Positions 47,330-58,325 of a DNA stretch of 64,000 bases are shown in pieces. The stretch spans positions 46,590,397-46,654,396 of the forward strand of contig CM028330.1 of NCBI GenBank assembly GCA_016647705.1, given 5' to 3'. The notes beneath the pieces are model-generated. The model was not told where the DNA came from. It ran no database searches and saw only the letters and a list, made by a program, of their open reading frames with translations. A program made the position numbers and the translations under genes. Positions within the stretch are counted from its first letter, which is position 1; every line of letters begins with the position of its first letter. The stretch is from Eucommia ulmoides. Lineage: Eukaryota > Streptophyta > Magnoliopsida > Garryales > Eucommiaceae.

Positions 47330-48595
47330 TATTTAATCCGACCAATTTTACTAATATTTTAATTAAATATTATTCATGTAATTCTTATAATGGTTGTAAT
47401 TTGGTGTGGGTAACATTCCGTGAATTACAATGGTTAACTCTATGTATAGTCTCCTGATTTAATATGCATTACATTTCGTGAATCGCAAGGGTTTATACTA
47501 ATTTTCACTTAATATGATGTGGTTCACTTTCTTAGAGGCATTTTAAATTGTGAGCCAAAATAGGAAATCAGTGGCCCACAAAGTATCGAAAGCTTACAAA
47601 GTAGAAAAAAAAAAAGGAAGGCCATCCACTTTTCTTTGCACAAATTAATAAGGATATTTAGCATATAGTAGGACAGGTCAACAACCTACAATTGTTAATT
47701 AAGTAACCCATTAATTACCAAGATCAGGATCCCCAATTCAATCTAAACTGACAGTTAATTAAATCAAACCAAACGTTTCAGTTTTAAAACTGATTCAATA
47801 ATTTTGGTTACGATTTTGATTTCAAAATAAAAAACCGAAGCGGTTTTGATATATACCCACACAAGTTTTAAATAAATAAATAAAAAAAAAATGAGGTTAT
47901 ATGTTATAGTGTTAATTTTAAGATTTTGATAATTTTTTATTTTTTTTTGATAGTTTAGTTATGTTTTTATTTATACATAAAAAAATAACGGTTCGTGATT
48001 TTGGAAACTTTAACGGTTTCGTGGTTTCGGTTTTACATAAAATTAAATGCTTCGGTTTTAAAATTATTTTTTAAAAAATCGACAGTTTTAAAATTGATTT
48101 TGGATTTGTGTATATATCTAACGATTTTAATTTTAATTTTAATTTCTAATGAAATCAATCCAAAACTAAACCATTGTCATAAAAATAATTTTTCGTGTGT
48201 GTATAATTTATGTTTAGTTAGGCTTTAAGGTCATTCTTGCTTCACGAGCACACGAAGTGTTGTTTTTGACTTTAAAGCCCTAAATTAGTAGAAATTAGTT
48301 ATTTGGTCGGTTGGTAGCTGGAGACCCCAAATAGATAATTTGATGTTTAACAAATGGTTGACTTGTAATCTACAACCCTCATTTAATGTTTTTGTTCTAA
48401 ACATGTCCTGAGTAATGATATATCATGTTCAATTGTTGGAATAAAATGGTCTAACGAGGTAAGCTATGAAAGGAATATGCCTGACACAAAATATTTGGAT
48501 AAGTGTTTGAGGCCATGTTGATAAGGTTTAAATTTTTAATGTTAAAAATTTATGTTGAATTTTAAGTGTTGAGGTGAAAATATTAGAAATTTATC
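47330..48595. repeat. Tandem segmental duplication, copy A (~1.27 kb)
   Basis: Non-coding AT-rich sequence that recurs, with insertions, in 48596-52170. Landmarks shared with copy B include TTAATTAAATATTATTCATG, TTCTTAGAGGCATTTTAAAT (about 47529 and 50152), GAAATCAGTGGCCCACAAAG and TTAGTTATTTGGTCGGTTGG (about 48295 and 51806). It lacks the three insertions of copy B and so serves as the empty-site reference. Confidence 0.82.
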
Positions 48596-48636
48596 TAATT
48601 CAGGCTAATTTTACAAATATTTTAATTAAATATTAT

Positions 48637-48866
48637 ATTAGGAATATTTCTTATTCCTACAAAGAAATGTTCCGTATTATTGTCCTCTCTTAATTATCAT
48701 TATGTTGTTTCTTTATTTTCTCTTTTGTTTCATTTTTTCTTTATTTATTCTTGTATTTTTTCTTTCTTGCTCATTTCTCCATTGTATAAGTATTGATTCT
48801 TCTATAATATTTCATAGACATCCATATATATACTGACAGTTGTTTTCCCTTATCTTTAATCATTCA
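48637..48866. mobile_element. 230-bp insertion, LTR-like remnant
   Basis: Absent from copy A, where TAAATATTATTCATGTAA is continuous. Here TATTAT is repeated on both sides (48631-48636 and 48867-48872). The insert starts ATTAGGAATATTTCTTATTCC and ends ATTCA, resembling a short Copia LTR (TGTTAGGAATATTTCC-type start) with a degraded terminus. Confidence 0.55.
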
Positions 48867-48888
48867 TATTATTCATGTAAGTCTTATA

Positions 48889-50037
48889 GGTCATATTTGG
48901 TACATAGAATTCATCTTGGGATTAGAATAAAGTTGGGAATGATCATTCCATTCTTACGTTTGGTTAGTGGGATTAGTTTTCATTCTCATTCCCAAGTAAT
49001 GACTAATCTCACAACTCATGGATTAATCAATCTCAAATAAAATGAGGTATTAGGTAATCTTAGGATTACTTAATTCCAAATAAAATGAGATATTATGTAA
49101 GAAGAATGACCTATACTTCTATTTTCGTATTTTTCACAACAAAAAATAAAATTCTAGGAACAGAAATAACAATATGGTGGTGTTGCTTTCATATTTCTGT
49201 TCTCAGAAAACATGGAATGGAAATAGAAATCTGGGAACAAAATCTGGGAACAAAAACAAAAACAGAAATTTGGGAACAAACCAAAAACATAAATATGGAA
49301 ACAAAAACAGAAATTTGGAAACATATTTCTGTTTTTGTTCCCATATTTCTGTTTTTTTCTTAGATTTCTGTTTTTGTTTTTGTTTCCATATTTCTATTTT
49401 TGTTCCCAAATTTCTGTTTTTGTTCTAATAAAACTTAGAATATAGATATAAAACTCGGAATAAACAACTTTTTCTCCATATGTTTATTTATATTGTCAAT
49501 TTTATGATAACAGAAATACTAAACAAGTAAGGCATAAGTGAGATTTGATATTTCTATATTTTAAGTCTGGTAACAAAATGATTGAAATAAAATAAGTAAA
49601 ATAGGAAAAAATTTGTCCTGTTCTATTCTCAGATTTTTACAACAAAATCCTAGAATCAGAATATAAGCAAATCATTTTTATTTTTTTTTCAGTTGTAAGT
49701 TTTTTTGGAAACAGAAAAAAAGAAAACAGAAATACGAAAGTACTTCCAAACCCTTTAATTTGTCGAGTTAAAGGATAACCTATGTGACATTTGTAATTCT
49801 GTTATGTTCCCAAATTTTGTTCTAAAATTTAAGAATATTGTTTCATTTTTATTTATCGATCATTGTAATACCATGTTTAATGTATTTTGTAACTAAATAT
49901 AGGAATGGTAATGATCATTCTAATATTATGTTTATATTCGTTTGTTACTAAACATAAGAATGGTAATTGTCATTCTATTCTAATACTATACTCATTTTAT
50001 TATATTTTATTTCATTTCAGTGTACCAAAATGTAAAG
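48889..50037. mobile_element. MITE copy 1, PIF/Harbinger-like, with internal foldback
   Basis: It starts GGTCATATTTGGTACAT and ends GTACCAAAATGTAAAG, imperfect terminal inverted repeats around TTTGGTAC. It is flanked by ATA (48886-48888 and 50038-50040). Copy A of the duplication has the empty site CTTATAATGGTTG, which predicts exactly this 3-bp duplication. No transposase is encoded. A 200-bp palindrome lies at 49225-49425. Confidence 0.75.
49225..49425. repeat. Large inverted repeat made of GGGAACAAAAACAGAAAT units
   Basis: The left arm has tandem ~20-bp units (GGGAACAAAAACAGAAATTT). The right arm is the same units in reverse complement (ATTTCTGTTTTTGTTCCC), meeting near 49329. Each arm is about 95 bp. 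RNA or single-stranded DNA from it would fold into a long hairpin. The frames it opens in both directions are not genes. Confidence 0.85.
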
Positions 50038-50936
50038 ATAATAGTTGTAATTTGGTGTGGAATGTTTAACCCTATGTATTGTCTCCTAATTCAATATGCA
50101 TTACATTTCGTGAATCGTACGGATTTCCACTAATTTTGATGTGGGTCACTTTCTTAGAGGCATTTTAAATTGTGAGCCCACCACAGGAAATCAGTGGCCC
50201 CACAAAGCATCAAAAGCTTAAAAAGTAAAAAGAAAACGAAGCCCATCCACAATTTTCTTTGCACAAATTGACCCAACAACCACCCACGATTGTTAATTAA
50301 GTAACCCATTAATTACTAATGTCCGGGATGGTCAATCCAAACTGACGGATAACCCAACCACACTCAATGTTTGGACGGACAACCCAACTACATTGAATTC
50401 AATTTTAAAATCAATTAAATAATTTTAATTACCATTTTAATTTTAAAATTAAAAATCAAAACCATTTTTATTTTTATTTTGATTTGAGGATGCTATATAC
50501 ACAGACTACAGGTCAAAGTGTAAATAAAAAAAATAAAAATGAAGTTACTTATTATTATACTGTTAATTGAGTTAATTTTAGAGTTTTCATAATTTTTTTC
50601 AATATTTTAGTTATGTTTCTATTTATATATAAAAAAAAAAAACAACAGTTTGCAATTTTAATTTTAATTTTAAAATGATTTTTTTTTAATGGTTCTATGG
50701 TTTCATGGTTTTAATTTTGGTTTTGTATAAAATTTAGTAGTTCAATTTTAAAATTGTTTTCTAAAAAATCAACCGTTTTGATTTTGATTTTGGATTTGGT
50801 ATATGTCTAATAGTTTTGGTTTTGATTTCTAGTGAAACCGATTCAAAACCGAATGATGCCATCCTTAATAGGGATTTAGACAAAAAGAAAAAAAAAAAAT
50901 TGTGTTCATAATTTTATGTTTAGTTTTAGCTTTTTA

Positions 50937-51729
50937 GGTCACGTTTGGTATATGAGATTCATCTTGAGATTAAAATGAAGTTGTGAATTACTATTCCATT
51001 CCTACATTTGATCGGTGGGATTGGTTTTCATTCTCATTTCTAAGTAATGATTAATCTCACAACTCATGGGATTAGTCAATCTCAAATGAAATGAGGTATT
51101 AGGTAAAAAGAAGGGTTTATACTTCTGTTTCCGTATTTTTCACAATAGAAAATAAAATTTTAGGAACAAAAACAAAAATTTGGTGGTGTTACTTTCATAT
51201 ATCTGTTCTCAGAAAATATGGAACGGAAACAGAAATATGGGAACAAAAATAGAAATTTAGGAACAAAACAAAAACAGAAATATGGAAACAAAACATAAAC
51301 AGAAATATGGGAACAAAAACAGAAATCTGGGAATAAAAACAAAAACATGAATCTAGGAACATATTTGGGAACAGAAAAAGGGGAAATAGAAATATGAAAG
51401 TATTTCCAAACTGTTTAGTTTGTTGGGTTAAAGGATAAATTAGGTGACATTTGTTTAGTGTCTCTGAATAATTCTGTTATATTCCTAAAATTTTGTTCTA
51501 AAATTTTTTAATATTTAAGAATATTGTTTCATTTTTATTTATCGGTCATTGTAATACAATATTTAATATATTTTGTAACCAAACGTTGGAATGATAATGA
51601 CCATTCAAATATCATGTTTAATATTGTTTGTTTCCAAATATAAGAATGGTAATGGTCATTCCATGTTAATACTATATTCATTCTAATATCACACTCATTC
51701 CATTTTATTCCAGCATACCAAAAATAGCG
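50937..51729. mobile_element. MITE copy 2, same family (793 bp)
   Basis: GGTCACGTTTGGTATATG ... CATACCAAAAATAGCG, flanked by TTA (50934-50936 and 51730-51732). The empty site in copy A reads GCTTTAAGGTCATTC. The body is homologous to copy 1 (GATTCATCTTGAGATTAAAA and ATTCTCATTTCTAAGTAATG blocks). The GGGAACAAAAACAGAAAT units (about 51160-51355) are in one orientation only, so there is no foldback. An 8-bp TSD reading (TTAGGTCA) is also possible. Confidence 0.75.
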
Positions 51730-52170
51730 TTAGGTCATGCCTGCTTCCCAAGCGCATCACTCAATTAGTGTTGTTTCTGACTTTAAAGCCCTCAAATTAG
51801 TAGAAATTAGTTATTTGGTCGGTTGGTAATTGGAGACCCTAAATAGATAATTTGAAGTTCAACAAATAGTTGACTTGTAATCTATAGACTATCAACCCTC
51901 ATTTGATGTTTTTGTTACATGTACTGAGTATGATATATCATATTCAATCGTTGGAATAAAATGGTCTAATGAGGTAAGGTATGCAAGGAATATGCACGAC
52001 ATAAAAATAAAATAATTGGATTAGTGTTTGAGCACATGTTTGATAATGGTTTAAATTTTAACTACTAAAAATTTTAAGTGTTACCTGTTAAAATTTTAAG
52101 CAGTGATAATATCAAAAGTTTATTTGATAAAATTAAAATTTTAAGTGTTGACACTAAATAAACTCACCTT

Positions 52171-53356
52171 AATTATTCTCATTTTTTGTTTCGTAGATTC
52201 ACCAGTATTTATTGGTATCATTAAAAAAAATCGATAAATTATTTGGCGCTTACGTTATTATCATTAGCTTCAAAAATAATTTCTTTGATGTTCCTCCCAT
52301 TATTCAAACCGAAATTAAGTGAGTTTGCTCTTACTCTTCAATCGTAATGTAGTTGACTTCATAATTAACCCCCCAAAAAAAAAAAATTGTGATGGATTTC
52401 ACAATTTTCGGGAACAGAAACAAAATGTATGGGAACAAAAAAAAATTATTTGTTCTATTTTCAGATTATTATAGAAATAATAATATTGTTCTCGTATTTC
52501 TATTTATATTCTATGTCTTTAAAGAACAAAATAAAAAATATGGGGAAAAAAATACTGAAGGTATGTTGAGGTAAAAAATCTCAGCAAAAAAAATAATAAA
52601 TAAATAAATAAATAAAAAGACTAAATTCATTAAGTGATAAAAAAAAAAAAAAAAAAAAAATCCCATTGATTGAAAATTTTAGACACAGAGTGAAAATTTT
52701 AAGTGACAGATAATTAATTTAATAATATTAATTAAAATTATCAAATAAACTTAATTAAATAAATATTTAATTTAAAATTAAGTAGAATTTGGTCAAATCG
52801 AATAAAAGTTGATTCGAATTCATCAATTTAATCATCAGAGTATATAATTAGGATTACGAATGGATATTAGATCATAAAACTTATTGTATATGTAAGTATA
52901 ACGTGTCAAGTTAATTTGGATTATATTATTATATTTTTTATGCATATATTTAGTGATAAGTGATATATGATATCATTTATCATATATATCTATATAATAA
53001 AATATCTAAAGTGTTTATTATGAGATTTAACACCATTGGGTAAAGTTTAAGATTCAAAAATTGAGATAAAATAATATAGTATTAAAATTAGCCTTCACCT
53101 AATCTATATTGAATCTCTCATGCGTGCGCCTCTCTCTCTCTCACGCGCACACAACGACACCATTCCATCACCATAGCCTCCCGTGCTCACTCGCGTCTCT
53201 CTCTGCTCACACAAATCTCTCTCTCATTAATCCCCCATGTTTCTCGATTCTCCTCGCTGGACAGTCATTATTGTCATTGTCACTTTCTCTCATGAGTTTT
53301 AGTTTAAATAATTATATTAAAAAGAAGTAAATTTCTGCCTTTAAGCACAAAGTGTA
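52171..53356. other. AT-rich, no recognisable gene
   Basis: A further degraded piece with GGGAACAGAAACAAAATG and ATTTCTATTTATATTCTATG units lies at 52408-52560, related to the MITE interior. It also holds a 20-bp A run (52641-52660), AT-rich spacers and a CT-rich patch (53110-53300) with a 73-codon open frame of biased composition that I do not regard as a gene. Confidence 0.5.
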
Positions 53357-53562
53357 CACTGTTTATATCAAACAATTACTCAAATAGGATTGTTATTGTT
53401 AGAATAATTCAGAAATAGAATAGTCAAAAAAACATAGATAGATTATATTGATATATTAAAAAATACAATTATTAGGGTAATCCTGATAAGATTAGAATTT
53501 GATTTTCTTAGTGAAATTAGGGTTTAACATAATAGGTCAAGACACTTATACATATATTAACA
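53357..53562 (-). repeat. 3' LTR of the Copia element (~206 bp)
   Basis: On the minus strand it starts TGTTAATATATGTATAAGTG after the pol stop and a purine-rich stretch, and ends TTTGATATAAACA. The left boundary (53357) is inferred from the terminal dinucleotide and from the end of homology to 56246-56445. Confidence 0.6.
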
Positions 53563-54160
53563 TTTCCTCAAATTCAAGGCGGTAATGAGACGTGAACTTG
53601 AATTTGAAAGTCAGAGTGTGAAAGCGTCCGAATAGATGAATCTTGGTAAAAATATATGTTGTCTTATTGGCTGAACTTATAGATTGAAGGTGAACGGTAT
53701 TCTGGAGAATTGGATGATGAATGAAGTGAAAATCGGTCTCGATGTATTTTGTACGCTCGTGAAAAATATCATTATTGGTGATTTGAATATCATTCCTATT
53801 ATCACAGTCTAGAACAACGGTAGTGGGAGAGGAGACTCACATGTCGGGAAGCAGCCAATGAAGCCAAAGTAGTTATTGTGTTGCATCAGCGATAACACAG
53901 TATTTAGCTCCAGTGCTGAAACGAGCAACCATGATTTGTTTCTTACTGCGCTGGGAAATGAAAGAGTTGCCCTAAAAGAAACAATAACTAATGGTTGAAT
54001 GTTTGTAGATAGGAACTCCGGTTCAGTTGGCATCAAAATAAGCTAGTAAGGTGGAAGTAGATTAGGCAGAGAAATTAAGTCCGTGAAATAAGGTTCCCTT
54101 GACATACCGAATAATACAAAGAAAAACTGATTAATGATTGGTCCGAGGAGCAGACAAGAA
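53563..54160 (-). pseudogene. Copia RNase H (minus strand)
   Basis: The minus-strand frame reads LAYFDANWTGVP, ISQRSKKQIMVARFSTGAKY, CVIADATQYLWLHWLLPDM and TKYIETDFHFI, matching the Copia RNase H series GYSDADWAGCP, SWSSKKQ-TVS-SSAEAEY and TKHIEIDIHF. The catalytic Glu of AEAEY is Lys here (TGAKY), so it is inactive. One stop interrupts it. The end of pol lies just before the 3' LTR. Confidence 0.82.
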
Positions 54161-55020
54161 CTAATTTACTTGATGGGCTACATAGGCAATGTCCAGGCGA
54201 GTAACTGTGAGATATACCAAACTTCTAATTAGTTGGCAATAGAGAGTGATGTCCGGGAAATGAGAGCCATCCACAGGAGTAAGTCTGATATTCGACTCTA
54301 GAGGAGTGTTGGTAGTGTTGGAGTCAGTGATGCCTACCTTGAAAAAAAAGTCTGATGCATATTTGGCTTGAGAAAGAAAGTATATATCTGAATCAGTTGA
54401 AACTTCGAGACCAAGAAAATAAATGAGCACGCCAAGGTCTTTCATCTCGAATTGACACTAAGAATTTTTTTGAGTTTAGAGATTCTGCGTAGATCATCTT
54501 TTGTAATAATCATGTTTTTCACAAACAGTAGAAAGAAGATAATGTCGTTATTGGTTTAGCGAATAAATAAGGTAGAATCTTGAACACTGGATGTGAACCC
54601 AAGTTGGTGGATGGTGGTGCTGAATTTTGCAAACTAAGCATGCGGAGTTTGTTTGAGACCGTATAGGTCACGATGAATTTGTGTTGAGGAATAACTAGAC
54701 CAGGAAGGGTATGTATGTAAACTTTCTCAAGAAGGTCGTTATTGAGGAAGGCATTCTTGACATCCATCTGAAAAATAGTCCATTAATGAATGATAGTGAT
54801 GACAAGAAGAGTACAGACAGATGTGAGCCTAGCCACATGAACAAATTTCTCTTCATAATCAATGCCATATTCTTGAGAAAATCCCTTAGAAACGAGTTAG
54901 GCTTTATAGAGTTCAACGGAACCATCAGAAAGTCTTTTGATCTTGAACACACACTTGCATCCAATAGGAATTCTCCCGGGAAAGAGGTCAACAAAATCCC
55001 AGGTTGAGTTTTAGCTAGGG
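54161..55020 (-). pseudogene. Copia reverse transcriptase (minus strand)
   Basis: Landmarks in order on the minus strand: GCKCVFKIKRLSDGSVELYK, SQEYGIDYEEKFVHVARLTS, FQMDVKNAFLNNDLLEKVYI (the Asp of MDVKNAFL is present), a decayed YVDD region, then MKDLGVLIYFLGLEVSTDSD, LSQAKYASDFF and TLYCQLIRSLVYLTVTRLDI. Frame changes occur at about 54690 and 54460. The YVDD box itself is not intact. Typical plant Copia RT, dead. Confidence 0.88.
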
Positions 55021-55984
55021 CCTGAGTTTTGGCAATACGACTGGTTGAGGAAAAACAACCCTTAGACATCGTCGTTGAATCAGATCAACAATATGAAACA
55101 AAGTATATGTATGATATGAATCTTGAAAAACAGAGACCACAGATGGATCAGAATGCTGAAATTATCCAGGAACCGATCTATAATTGTGAAGAACCGATTG
55201 ATGAATCCTTGAACTGGTCAAACTGCCGTGATGAACCGAATCAACAATATAAAATGAACTATATTGTATAATTTGAATTTGATTAAACTGAGACGACAGA
55301 TGGATTCGGAACGCCAAAATTAGCCAAGAACTAGTGTTAGATCCTCAAGAACCAGTGGAACCCGTCAATAGAAATCCAACTCTCAACCTGTCAACTGCAA
55401 GTGTTGATTAGGGCTGATGTGTCAGATGAGTGATGATATGTTAGGTGAGTTAGTTGAAAAATACTGACATGGTTGTAACGTGGCAGACACATGGCAACTG
55501 AGACCACAATGGGCAATGGCGTGTCAGTTGATGTGGTGCTTTTGATGATGTGGCGGTTAGAATGTCATTGACACGATATGGACTGGTTGACTTTTAGGGT
55601 GATGTGGGGTTGACGTGTTGACTAACTTGGACGGTGAGGTGGAAACACTTGTAGGGCTAACGTGGAGTTGTGCGTGAAAAACCCAACAAAACTGCTTATT
55701 TTTTGGAACGTGCGTGAGGGAGTTTATGGTGTTCGATTTCAGTGATTTCGGTGGTGTTGGAATCATATCGTTGATATGAAGGTAGGGATATGATAGGTGT
55801 TGATATCGGAGCGACACTGAGGCTTGTAGAAGTCAACGAAGGTCACGATAGTGATGAGAGTATTGGTGGCACGTTGAGGGGTGTTGGAGCTCCGATGACG
55901 GTGATTTTGGTGGCATTAGAATCGTTGTGTCAAGATGAAGGTGATGGTGTGGTTTTTATCGATATCAAAGCGATGCTGAGACCT
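55021..55984 (-). other. Copia linker and unreadable interior
   Basis: STSRIAKTQ at about 55050 recalls the R-STR---- linker before Copia RT. The rest, to 55984, has no readable domain. Frames on both strands are Ser/Pro/Thr- or Asp/Glu-biased. Confidence 0.4.
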
Positions 55985-56167
55985 TTAACAATCAACAGTT
56001 TTGACAACAATGATGATAATTTTGTTGGTTATGCGTGAGGGCGCGTTAGAACCCCCGATTGCGGAGATTTTGGTATCGTTGAACTCGTTTAGACATAACG
56101 AGTCTGATGGTGGTGGTGAATAGGATGTGGGGATATTGAATGATGAAAACATGGTAGGCAGCGACAT
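55985..56167 (-). pseudogene. Possible start of Copia gag
   Basis: A 60-codon open piece (MSLPTMFSSFNIPTSYSPPP ...) begins about 65 bp inside the PBS, where Copia gag starts. It shows no gag domain, so the call rests on position. Confidence 0.3.
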
Positions 56168-56230
56168 GACGAAAGAATTGAAAAGATTAGTGTTGCAAAA
56201 TTTTTAGCTGGAATATAATTAGGAAGAATT

Positions 56231-56245
56231 GGCACTTGATACTAT
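56231..56245 (-). other. Primer-binding site of the Copia element
   Basis: On the minus strand, ATAGTATCAAGTGCC resembles the TGGTATCA-GAGCC tRNA-Met site of Copia elements, next to the inferred 5' LTR end. Confidence 0.5.
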
Positions 56246-56445
56246 ATTAGAATAATTGAGAGACGGAATATTGGGAGAATATGAAATGATATAGTTACTG
56301 AAATATGCAAAGAGTCAATACATTGGAGATGATTAACGTAACCCTAGTAAGGTTAGGGTTGATTTTTTCTAGTAAGACTAGCGATTTGAAAAAGTGGGCT
56401 AAAACCCATTTATCATAATTGGTCTAGAATATTATATTAAATTCG
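56246..56445 (-). repeat. 5' LTR of the Copia element (~200 bp)
   Basis: Homologous to 53357-53562 by the shared blocks TTAGAATAATTGAGAGACGG (partner TTAGAATAATTCAGAAATAG) and AACCCTAGTAAGGTTAGGG. The outer end is uncertain. Confidence 0.5.
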
Positions 56446-57004
56446 CTACTTAATCATATTACCATATTATCAAATTCATGTCATAAATGGATTATGAGAT
56501 CATATGCATTCACCATTTCTCATTTCTATCATTACGATACTACATGCATGAACAAATTCAAAGAAGGATAATTACACCTAGACTTCCGAGTTTTGTCAAA
56601 AAGATACGACATGCATGAACAAATTCTAAAAAGGGTAATTACGTCTAGGCCTCCGAGTTTTGTCAAAAGGACATCTAGACTTTCGGTAACAACGTTGCTA
56701 CTTCTTTGCTAAAAATGTGAAATGACATTTTTGCACTTGTAACTTTTTCACAACTAGAATAATTATAGAATAATGTAATATATTAAAACATCTCGTTTCA
56801 TATTTTTTTTTTACTTTCTCTCTGTTCATATTCTTTATTTTTATTTTTATTGCTTTATTTTTTTCTTTTTCCATTAAATATGACAGAGATGATGAATTTT
56901 GATCGATCACTATGGGATAAACGAATTTATATAACCAACCATTCGAGGATGAACCTTGATCAATGGCATAAACGGATTTTTATAACCAACCCTACTTAAC
57001 TATG
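56446..57004. other. No gene; contains a 67-bp direct repeat
   Basis: AT-rich. CATGCATGAACAAATTC...CTCCGAGTTTTGTCAAAA repeats at 56543-56609 and 56610 to about 56670. Nothing else is recognised. Confidence 0.6.
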
Positions 57005-57745
57005 GGACAAAGGTTTAGTTCTTGTATTTTTTTTTGTTTTCATTTTTTCCATTTTCGTTCGTTTTTTTTTTTTCATTAGGTTTTTCTATTATATTTTATT
57101 TTGAATCTTCACTTATTTTTGTCTTTTTATTTTCGGTTTTTTGTTTTTGTTTTTTTTTTTTGTTTGTTTTTGGCTTTTATTTTGGGTTTCTCATTTTCTA
57201 CTTTTTTTAATTTTTTGTTTTTTATTTTAAATTTTATTTTAATTCTAGTTTTTTATCTTTTATTTTTTTTATATCTTCTTCATTACCCATTTGGGTTAAA
57301 AAAAATTAAAAAATGGAAAATCAAAAGCAAAAAATGGAAAATAAAAAAACGAAAAACAAGAAAAATATAAATTAAAAACTAAAACAAAAGCAACATAAAA
57401 AATTGAAAACAAACCCAAAACAAAAATAAAAATAAAAAATAGAAGATAAAAAAATAAAAAAATTAGAAAGAAAAACGAAAAAATTGAAATTCTATGAAAA
57501 AAGAAAAAAGAATAATAAAAAAAATGAAAAAGTAAAACATAGAAAACACAAGGAAAGTGAAAAACAAAGGCAACAAAAATCAGAGGAAAACAAAAATAAA
57601 CATAAACAAAATAAATAGAAAAATAATTAAAGAATGGAAACAAAAGCAAAAGACAGAAAAAAAAAAAAGATTATAAAATAAAAAACAAATGACAAAAAAT
57701 ATAATAATAAAAAAAGGCTGAAAGTTAAAAAAAAAAAACCAAAAA
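57005..57745. repeat. T-rich to A-rich strand switch (possible foldback)
   Basis: Bases 57017-57290 are almost all T with scattered G/C (TTTTTGTTTTTGGCTTTTATT style). From 57298 to 57740 the strand is A-rich with the complementary style (AAAACAAAAATAAAAATAAA). The switch is at CCCATTTGGGTTAAAAAAAA (57287-57306), which contains the palindrome CCCATTTGGG-type core. Long Phe/Tyr-rich frames here are low complexity and not genes. It abuts the T2 LTR. Confidence 0.75.
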
Positions 57746-57753
57746 TAGACATC

Positions 57754-58305
57754 TGATGAAGGCAAAACTCCCATCAACCGCTTCATCCATTTAAACACGC
57801 ATGCTACTCAATCGGGCCAAGATAATGGGCTTGAGGAGGCGGCTGCATCTTGGACCGAAGAAAAATGGGGAATTGAGGACTAACTACGCTTTGGACCACT
57901 AGACTAGTTGAACCTCAGCCCAATGAACTCACGCGAACATGGGTTGCCAAGGGACCATCAGGCAGACCAGACGAGCAACCTAGTGGAATGGCACGATGAA
58001 CAAGAAATCTACCACATAATGAAGACATGGCCAACTTCATAAGTAGTATCAATAAGAAAGACTCATTACCAGATAATGTGGAAGTGAAGCAATCACATAG
58101 AGATGTATAACCAACCATGTGCACGATTTTCCAAGGTACCAGGTATACAAATAGAGAGGTTGAACTATTTGTTATATAATTTTTCTCTATCTCAGACCAT
58201 ATTAATTTATTCTCACGCCAGATCACCAGAATCTCTGGTGCCATCCTTAGCGTTTTCGATTTTGCAGATTGACAAGTTTTGAAGTGAGATTTTTGGGGAA
58301 TATAA
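57754..58305 (+). repeat. 5' LTR of T2 (~552 bp)
   Basis: Starts TGATGAAGGCAAAACTCCC, similar to the TGATATGGGAAAACTCCC of T1, and ends before the PBS. It contains TATATAA (58173-58179) and the U5-like TTAATTTATTCTCACGCCAG shared with T1. The right end is placed by the PBS. Confidence 0.75.
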
Positions 58306-58325
58306 TTTGGAGCCGTCTGTGGAAA
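58306..58325 (+). other. Primer-binding region of T2
   Basis: TTTGGAGCCGTCTGTGGAAA, a variant of the Tat sequence TTGGCGCCGTCTGTGGGAA. Confidence 0.75.

Larger units (their letters stand above)
48596..52170. repeat. Tandem segmental duplication, copy B (expanded)
   Basis: Same order of landmarks as copy A. It is enlarged by insertions at 48637-48866 (230 bp), 48889-50037 (1,149 bp) and 50937-51729 (793 bp), which together account for nearly all of the extra length. No gene is seen. Confidence 0.82.
53357..56445 (-). mobile_element. Decayed, internally deleted Copia element with short LTRs
   Basis: On the minus strand: 5' LTR (about 56445-56246), PBS, start of gag, a linker, RT, RNase H, the TGAATTTGAGG PPT region and 3' LTR (53562-53357). 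The LTRs share TTAGAATAATT-AGA, GTAATCCTGATAAGATTAGA-type and GGTCAAGA-type blocks. The interior is only about 2.7 kb, too short for gag-protease-integrase-RT-RNase H, so most of gag, protease and integrase is missing. Confidence 0.7.

Noticed and set aside
50934..51737. 8-bp TSD TTAGGTCA implying a hAT-type element
   Set aside because: The sister copy at 48889 also begins GGTCA, so GGTCA is more likely the element's own start; TTA and ATA 3-bp duplications explain both copies and match the empty sites.
53109..53330. 73-codon frame considered as a small host gene
   Set aside because: Ser/Leu/His-rich translation of a CT-rich patch with no domain and no supporting context.
57022..57798. Phe/Tyr-rich frames of 62-117 codons resembling membrane proteins
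   Set aside because: Products of the T-rich/A-rich strand-switch region; low complexity in every frame.
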